Part shown: positions 47,256 to 51,751 of the stretch, one piece after another | How the letters are laid out: each line of letters begins with the position of its first letter | Position numbering within the stretch: the first letter of the stretch is position 1 | Translations under genes and position numbers: made by a program | Notes under the pieces: model-generated | The model's input: only the letters and a program-made list of their open reading frames with translations | What the model was told of the DNA's origin: nothing | The model's database searches: none | Assembly (NCBI GenBank): GCA_019638705.1 | Contig: JAHBTI010000022.1 | Coordinates: forward strand, 1 to 51,751 | Length of the DNA stretch: 51,751 bases | Reading direction: 5' to 3' | Source of the DNA: Bacteroidota bacterium | Lineage (GTDB): Bacteria; Bacteroidota; Bacteroidia; B-17B0; Aurantibacillaceae

Positions 47256-50087
47256 TTAGCGAAACACTTGAACGTAGCCTTTCAGGCTGCGCTTAATTAA
47301 TCCGCGCAAACGCGGCTCATACACATCGCAAATGTAAAAGAGTGCGCCGTCGCTTACAGGCTGGTTGGTGTGAATGCTCACGCCGTTCCACTTAAAGCGC
47401 GGGTCTTTGGTTTCGTACACTAAGTTGCCCCAACGGTCATATACATACAAATCAATTTCTTTTATTTGCCGTACACGAATGGCTTGAAAAAAATCGTTGG
47501 TGTTATCGTTGTTTGGCGTAAACACATTCGGCAGTTCAAACACGGGGCAGTTGTCCACGCAATAATCAATGCTCATGGGGCTTATGTTTCCGTTGGAATC
47601 CAAAGCCTGTATGGCATAGCAGCCTGCAATGTATTGTAAAGTATCGTTTATGTAAGTAGAAAACAAACCGCTCTTAATTTTTTTATAGCTGTCTTCGGGT
47701 GTTGGTTTATAAAACAAATCGTAGCGGCTCACATCGCCACCGCAAAACACAGCACGCACATCGTTCCAATCTATACGCACAGAACCGTTGTTTGAAATGG
47801 TTGTGCTGCCCTCCTGCATATCGGGGCAGGTGGCGGTAATAGTAGGTGTTGGCAAACAAGGCGGTGTTAAGTCAATTGGTGTGCTGCAGCTTTCCTGCGA
47901 CCAGTTAAGCAAGGGTCTGTAAATGCTTGTGTCGGAATATTCGCCTATGCCTATTACTTTATAACAATACTCGCGTTTGTTTACAACATTGTGCGTATCC
48001 ACATAGCTTGTGTTTTTTGTGCTGTCAAGAAACTGATATGTCAATGCACCCTCTTTGCGCCACACGGCGTATTTTTTATTTTTCCATGGCGTTTTTGAAG
48101 ACCATTTTAAATCCACTCTTCTGTCGGAAGATGAAGTTTCTATAAATATGGAAGAAGCCGTTTGAGAGGAACTCGTAAAAGCGACTGTTTCCGGAGTATC
48201 GGTAAACGTTTTGGCAGAAACCGAAAATACATTCGGAAAACCGAGCGACTGAAATTCCACCTTATAATCCAACCCACTTTCAACAGTATTAAGTCCTGTA
48301 TGCAAATATGTTGTGTCAAGACCTAAAAAATATACACTTGAAAAAGACTGAACATCGCTGAAAGCACCCGAACCGCCCGAAGCAGTTAATCGGTATTTAA
48401 GATTAAACACATAAGGTCCGGGAAAAGCAAGCGTGTCAAAAACTTCTTCCGATGAGGCAACAGAGGCTTTGGAAACTAAAGGGCGTGTCCATTTAATATA
48501 AACCGCACCTGTATTTGTGGCGGTGGAAACAACATCTACATTCAACATCAAAGGCGCATCGCGTTTCAGTTTTGTACACACCTGCGAACTGCCGTAAGTT
48601 TCCGTTCCGTCGGCATACACACCCACAACCAAGTAGCTGTAATTTTGTCCTACAATTAAACCATTTCCACTGTTATCATCTGTAAAAGAAATTTCGCTTG
48701 CGGTTGTTTGCCCGATGAGAGAAAAACCCGAACTTACGGGAATGCCAGTTTGGCAAGGCGTGTAAGTATAGGCAGAGCAATCGTCTTTTCTGTAAACTTT
48801 ATATGTTGTTAAAGGGTTTGTTGAAGGATTACAATTAACAGGCGACCACGATACCCTTATGTTTGCACCAATGGGCACGGCAGTTACATTTTTTACACTC
48901 GGCGGCAACACGCGAATGTTGTAAGTTGCAAAATGCACCAATTGCTCATTGCCGTTATCTTTGGCTTTAAATACGGTAGCATAGGGCTGACGGCGAACGT
49001 GGTCGCAGGTGGTTTGCCAGCGGAAATCGGCATAAAAACTGCCGTTTGGCGCAGTAATTGTACCCGAAGCATTGTCAAGTATTGCCTTTGGACTTGTTGC
49101 GGCAAACGCTCCGCCCTCGCCCGACAGCATGACAAAATCGCCCGCGTTAGGGTCGCTTACTCTTATTTTTTTTGCAATTAATGCACCTGCTTCCACACAG
49201 GTATCGGGCGGCACAGTAACCAAAGGCGGTTCGTTTACCGGGCAGCTTTCTACAATTATCTGCATATCGCGCAACACATAACCTACAAGCTCATACACGC
49301 CATTGCTGTTTTTGCGCCACTCTCTTATAATAAAAGCAATGTTGAACTGCGACAGTACCTGCGGCGTACACCATGTAATTAAGCCTGTTTGGTCAATGTT
49401 AAACGTTCCGCCGATACCGCCGCTCGGATAGGTGTATCCGATAACCGGTGCGCCTGCATTGCCGCGACAAACAGTGAGTTCATAACTTAAACTGTCGCCG
49501 TCAGGGTCGTAAGCACCCGGGTTGTGATAAAAGCATTTGTTTCTGCAAGCCTTGTCAATAGGTGGGTAATTAAACTGCGGTGAGGTATTTGCGCCTGTAA
49601 AATTGTTAATTACCAATAAGGCTTCTATGTAAAACGCCTGATTAATGGAGTTTTGAATGTTATAAACTCCTCCGTTTCTGTTTGGGTCGCCCACACGAAT
49701 TAAGTAATTACCTGCATTGGCATAACGGTGTACAACGGTGTAAATACTTTTTTTTACAAGGTAATTCGGGTCGCTGCTTAGAATTTCTCCGCAGGGAACG
49801 CTGCCAAAACAACCGCAACCGCTTGTGTTTCCATTCATGCGCGGTACAGAAGCCACCTGTCCGTCTCCAAAATAAACGGTGTCAAGCGAGCAGCGGTCGG
49901 CGCATTGGTTACAAAAGTCATTGTACACAACTATGGTAATGGAATAATTGTATGCAGGAACGGTAACGCCGCCAACCTCTTCGGTAAAAGGAGTTATGCG
50001 CTTGTAGGTAATTTCGCCTGCGCGGTTGTGCGTTGCAAAGCTAATTGCAGATACAAGAACAAATAAAAGTGTAAGAACTTTTTTCAC
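47256..50087 (-). CDS. Secreted T9SS type B cargo, gliding-motility CTD protein
   Basis: A 943-residue exported protein. A signal peptide (MKKVLTLLFVLVSAISFATH) leads to an N-terminal beta-sandwich region rich in cysteines (NDFCNQCADRCSLD and GCGCFGSVPCGE), which suggests disulfides. The middle has two fibronectin-III-like segments (ANIRVSWSPVNCN and RVDLKWSSKTPWKN), and the C-terminal 95 residues are the type B sorting domain (FELPNVFTPNNDNTNDFFQAIRV, ending RSLKGYVQVFR). Its function is unknown; likely a surface or secreted protein exported by T9SS, needing a PorP/SprF-type partner, possibly encoded elsewhere. It starts about 100 bases downstream of purH on the same strand, with a hairpin between. 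Confidence 0.85.
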   Translation of the reverse strand: MKKVLTLLFVLVSAISFATHNRAGEITYKRITPFTEEVGGVTVPAYNYSITIVVYNDFCNQCADRCSLDTVYFGDGQVASVPRMNGNTSGCGCFGSVPCGEILSSDPNYLVKKSIYTVVHRYANAGNYLIRVGDPNRNGGVYNIQNSINQAFYIEALLVINNFTGANTSPQFNYPPIDKACRNKCFYHNPGAYDPDGDSLSYELTVCRGNAGAPVIGYTYPSGGIGGTFNIDQTGLITWCTPQVLSQFNIAFIIREWRKNSNGVYELVGYVLRDMQIIVESCPVNEPPLVTVPPDTCVEAGALIAKKIRVSDPNAGDFVMLSGEGGAFAATSPKAILDNASGTITAPNGSFYADFRWQTTCDHVRRQPYATVFKAKDNGNEQLVHFATYNIRVLPPSVKNVTAVPIGANIRVSWSPVNCNPSTNPLTTYKVYRKDDCSAYTYTPCQTGIPVSSGFSLIGQTTASEISFTDDNSGNGLIVGQNYSYLVVGVYADGTETYGSSQVCTKLKRDAPLMLNVDVVSTATNTGAVYIKWTRPLVSKASVASSEEVFDTLAFPGPYVFNLKYRLTASGGSGAFSDVQSFSSVYFLGLDTTYLHTGLNTVESGLDYKVEFQSLGFPNVFSVSAKTFTDTPETVAFTSSSQTASSIFIETSSSDRRVDLKWSSKTPWKNKKYAVWRKEGALTYQFLDSTKNTSYVDTHNVVNKREYCYKVIGIGEYSDTSIYRPLLNWSQESCSTPIDLTPPCLPTPTITATCPDMQEGSTTISNNGSVRIDWNDVRAVFCGGDVSRYDLFYKPTPEDSYKKIKSGLFSTYINDTLQYIAGCYAIQALDSNGNISPMSIDYCVDNCPVFELPNVFTPNNDNTNDFFQAIRVRQIKEIDLYVYDRWGNLVYETKDPRFKWNGVSIHTNQPVSDGALFYICDVYEPRLRGLIKRSLKGYVQVFR

Positions 50088-50169
50088 GGCAAAAAATTGT
50101 ACTCATAAAAGTATTTCATTTAACGCAAACCACCAAAGGTTATTGTGTTTTTTAAGCCTCACTCAAAAG

Positions 50170-50188
50170 CCCTCTCCAAAAGAGAGGG
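50170..50188. terminator. Hairpin after purH
   Basis: CCCTCTC (50170-50176) and GAGAGGG (50182-50188) form a perfect 7-base stem around CAAAA, 5 bases beyond the purH stop, with CTTTTGAG following on the minus strand. This is a plausible terminator, and its wording also resembles the CCCCTCC elements at 7206 and 26210. Confidence 0.55.
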
Positions 50189-50193
50189 ACTTT

Positions 50194-51720
50194 TTAATGT
50201 TTAAAATGCCGTGTGCCTGTCATTACCATGCTTACACCGTTGGCGTTGCAATAATCTATACTTTCTTTGTCTTTAATAGAACCACCCGGTTGAATAACGG
50301 CGGTAATACCTGCTTTGTGCGCAATTTCCACGCAATCGGGGAAAGGGAAAAAGGCATCGCTTGCCATCACCGCGCCTTTTAAATCAAAATCAAAACTTTG
50401 TGCTTTGGCAATGGCTTGGCGCAAGGCATCAACGCGGGAAGTTTGCCCTGTGCCGCTGGCGAGCAACTGTCCGTTTTTAGCTAACACGATTGTATTTGAT
50501 TTGGTGTGTTTCACCAATTTGTTGGCAAAGAGTAAATCGTTTATTTCTTCTTTGCTTGGCGAAGTATTGGTTACAGTTTTTAAATCCGTTTCAACTTCTG
50601 TTTTTAAATCTTTGTCTTGCTCAATCACACCGTTTAACAAGGTGCGGAAAGAAGTTGCAGGTAAATCAACTTTGCGCTGACTTAAAATAATGCGATTGGT
50701 TTTTGTCCTCAATAATATCAAAGCGTCAAGATTGTAATCAGGAGCAATAATCACTTCATAAAAAAGTTTATTAATTTCTTCGGCAGTTGCCAAATCAATG
50801 TTTCGGTTGGCAATTAAAATTCCACCGAAAGCAGAAACAGGGTCGCCTGCCAAAGCATCAAGGTAGGCATCGTGAATGTTTTTGCGAGAAGCTACGCCAC
50901 AAGCATTGTTGTGTTTGAGAATCGCAAAAGTGGGTTCGCTGAAATCGGTAATTAAATTTACGGCTGCATCAACGTCCAACAAATTGTTATACGACAATTC
51001 TTTTCCGTTCAGTTTGGTAAACATGGCATCTAAATCCCCGTAAAAAGTCCCCTTTTGGTGCGGGTTTTCGCCGTAACGCAAGGTTTGAGATGTTTGTATG
51101 CTTTGTTTGAACTGCGGAATGTTTTCTGTTTGATTGAAGTAATTAAAAATAGCGGTGTCGTAATGCGATGAAGTGGCGAAAGCCTTTGCCGCAAAATTTT
51201 TTCGGTCATTAATGTCCGAAGCTCCATTTTTGGTTTCCAATAAATTCAGTAATTCCGAATAATCGTTTCTTGAAGAAACAATCACTACATCGTTAAAGTT
51301 TTTTGCTGCCGCGCGAATTAATGAAATGCCGCCGATGTCAATTTTTTCAATGATGTCAGCCTCATTTGCGCCTTTAGAAACAGTTTCTTCAAAGGGATAT
51401 AAATCCACAATCACCAAATCAATGTCGGGAATGTTGTGTTGGGCTTTTTCTTTTTTGTCTGTTTCGTTATCGCGGCGATTTAAAATGCCGCCAAAAATGG
51501 CAGGGTGCAGGGTTTTTACGCGTCCGCCGAAAATTTCGGGATAGGTTGTAACGCTGTCCACAGCCGTAACGGGAATGTTTAATTTTTCAATAAAAGAAAG
51601 AGTGCCGCCCGTGCTGTATAATTTCACATTAAGGCTGTGCAATTTTTTAATAATTGGTTCTAAATTATCCTTGTAATAAACAGAAACCAACGCGCTTTTG
51701 ATTGTTTTTGATTGTGCCAT
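50194..51720 (-). CDS. purH: Bifunctional AICAR formyltransferase / IMP cyclohydrolase
   Basis: A 508-residue enzyme doing the last two steps of purine synthesis: formylation of AICAR, then ring closure to IMP. Residues 1-150 are the MGS-like cyclohydrolase domain (STGGTLSFIEKLN, HPAIFGGILNRRD) and the rest is the formyltransferase domain with the KHNNACGVA loop (catalytic Lys-His pair), the segment GDPVSAFGGILIANRNID, and GQTSRVDALRQAI near the substrate site. The end matches the family (IDYCNANGVSMVMTGTRHFKH). A TATCTTTG promoter box lies 17 bases upstream. The window ends 31 bases beyond the start. Confidence 0.96.
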   Translation of the reverse strand: MAQSKTIKSALVSVYYKDNLEPIIKKLHSLNVKLYSTGGTLSFIEKLNIPVTAVDSVTTYPEIFGGRVKTLHPAIFGGILNRRDNETDKKEKAQHNIPDIDLVIVDLYPFEETVSKGANEADIIEKIDIGGISLIRAAAKNFNDVVIVSSRNDYSELLNLLETKNGASDINDRKNFAAKAFATSSHYDTAIFNYFNQTENIPQFKQSIQTSQTLRYGENPHQKGTFYGDLDAMFTKLNGKELSYNNLLDVDAAVNLITDFSEPTFAILKHNNACGVASRKNIHDAYLDALAGDPVSAFGGILIANRNIDLATAEEINKLFYEVIIAPDYNLDALILLRTKTNRIILSQRKVDLPATSFRTLLNGVIEQDKDLKTEVETDLKTVTNTSPSKEEINDLLFANKLVKHTKSNTIVLAKNGQLLASGTGQTSRVDALRQAIAKAQSFDFDLKGAVMASDAFFPFPDCVEIAHKAGITAVIQPGGSIKDKESIDYCNANGVSMVMTGTRHFKH

Positions 51721-51737
51721 TTTAAAAAATGAAAGCG

Positions 51738-51745
51738 CAAAGATA
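51738..51745 (-). promoter_or_regulatory. -7 promoter box of purH
   Basis: The minus strand reads TATCTTTG, matching TAnnTTTG, 17 bases before the ATG at 51720. The -33 region falls outside the window. Confidence 0.5.
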
Positions 51746-51751
51746 GTATTA

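Overview
The window is a chromosomal segment of a Bacteroidota member. The evidence is AT-rich sequence, TAnnTTTG-type -7 promoter boxes in front of several genes, and several type IX secretion (T9SS) features: a PorP/SprF protein, a PorZ-like propeller protein, and secreted proteins ending in type A or type B sorting domains. AIM24-like, AsmA-like and MaeB genes of the usual Bacteroidota style also fit. The sequence does not let me name a genus. No rRNA, CRISPR array, prophage or intact insertion sequence was seen; one tRNA gene (Arg, anticodon CCG) is present.

Layout: 0.2-8.3 kb holds a DUF4190 lipoprotein, a small XRE regulator, an S9 peptidase, a PorP/SprF protein, an AIM24-like protein, a GT-C-type membrane protein and YchF. 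From 8.4 to 14.9 kb come an ABC-F ATPase and a surface-polysaccharide block: two GT4 glycosyltransferases, an O-antigen ligase/polymerase and a Wzz-like protein, the last three in one minus-strand operon. From 15.0 to 22.1 kb lies the most unusual part, a seven-gene plus-strand operon with 1-12 base junctions or overlaps. It encodes two cobalamin-domain radical SAM proteins, a radical SAM/SPASM protein, three SAM methyltransferases and a nucleotidyltransferase. A RelE/ParE-type toxin-antitoxin pair follows at 22.3-22.8 kb.

From 22.9 to 35.8 kb are a small secreted protein, topoisomerase IV subunit A, the PorZ-like protein, tRNA-Arg, an AsmA-like protein, an outer-membrane beta-barrel receptor and an NHL-propeller secreted protein. 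From 36.2 to 51.7 kb are PdxH, an agmatinase-family enzyme, bifunctional malic enzyme, a giant T9SS cargo with Ig-like repeats, CysQ, an RsmB-type rRNA methyltransferase, a second T9SS type B cargo and PurH.

Most of the window is housekeeping metabolism plus cell-envelope and secretion functions. The radical SAM operon is the best candidate for an uncharacterised pathway: it sits head-to-head with the polysaccharide assembly operon, so its product may be a modified glycan, lipid or lipid-linked precursor, but the substrate cannot be read from sequence. A second theme is the variety of short palindromic repeats in the spacers, and in one case inside a coding linker.
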